Part shown: piece by piece, positions 6,387 to 6,433 of the stretch
Numbering within the stretch: the stretch's first letter is position 1
Layout: each line of letters opens with the position of its first letter
Assembly (NCBI GenBank): GCA_003567055.1
Contig: PXAW01000345.1
Span: forward strand, 1 to 6,433
Length of the DNA: 6,433 nucleotides
Direction of reading: 5' to 3'
From: Hyphomicrobiales bacterium
GTDB lineage: Bacteria > Pseudomonadota > Alphaproteobacteria > Rhizobiales > Beijerinckiaceae
The notes under the pieces: generated by a model
What the model saw: only the letters and a program-made list of their open reading frames with translations
Databases searched by the model: none
What the model was told of the DNA's origin: nothing
Program-made: the position numbers and the translations under genes

Positions 6387-6433
6387 ATGCAGAAGACGGC
6401 TCTGGTCACGGCGGCGAGCGGGGGAATCGGCGG
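6387..6433 (+). CDS. N-terminus of a short-chain dehydrogenase (SDR), cut off by the window edge
   Basis: Fifteen complete codons read MQKTALVTAASGGIG, which starts a Rossmann strand and the SDR cofactor loop. The family's TGxxxGIG motif appears here as TAASGGIG, with Ala in place of the first Gly, a variant that occurs in some SDRs. A strong ribosome binding site, GGGAGGA at 6374-6380, lies 6 nt before the ATG, so the start is well supported. Its relation to the NDUFA9-like gene 94 bp upstream, and any substrate, cannot be judged from this fragment. Confidence 0.8.
   Translation, partial: MQKTALVTAASGGIG

Noticed and set aside
4970..6409. A 479-codon minus-strand frame opposite the NDUFA9-like gene and the SDR end
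   Set aside because: It crosses two good genes and the gap between them, and its translation is low-complexity and Arg/His/Pro-rich with no family motif.

Overview
The window is GC-rich (mostly G or C at third codon positions), densely coding and free of mobile-element, CRISPR, rRNA or tRNA signatures. Codon use, the gene families and the GGGAGGA-type ribosome binding sites suggest the chromosome of an alphaproteobacterium. A Hyphomicrobiales-like host is possible, but that is inference and genus cannot be read from this sequence.

Layout: (1) 1-1698, plus strand: the 3' part of a sulfide:quinone oxidoreductase-like flavoprotein gene that runs in from the left edge and still shows a twin-arginine signal peptide, followed 16 bp later by a small three-helix membrane protein. 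(2) 1710-3227, minus strand: a complete glycerol kinase gene, tail-to-tail with the membrane-protein gene. (3) 3228-3442: a 215-bp divergent intergenic region with short inverted and direct repeats. (4) 3443-5178, plus strand: an overlapping two-gene unit encoding a 3-hydroxyacyl-CoA-dehydrogenase-fold enzyme close to L-carnitine dehydrogenase and a classical short-chain dehydrogenase (SDR). (5) 5276-6292, plus strand: an atypical SDR of the NDUFA9-like family. (6) 6387 to the right edge: the first codons of another SDR.

How the genes work together: the first two form a likely operon for sulfide oxidation at the periplasmic face of the membrane, feeding electrons to quinone; the small membrane protein is a candidate anchor or partner. 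GlpK phosphorylates glycerol, but no glycerol transporter, glycerol-3-phosphate dehydrogenase or regulator is visible beside it. The 3-HAD/SDR pair overlaps by ATGA, is probably translationally coupled, and probably oxidises a small hydroxy acid or hydroxy-amine; its substrate is not readable from the sequence. The NDUFA9-like protein appears to be a separate unit.

Most of the window is ordinary metabolic genome. The best candidates for new biology are the Tat-exported SQR with its membrane partner and the unassigned 3-HAD/SDR pair. Every non-coding gap is under 300 bp (the largest is 215 bp).
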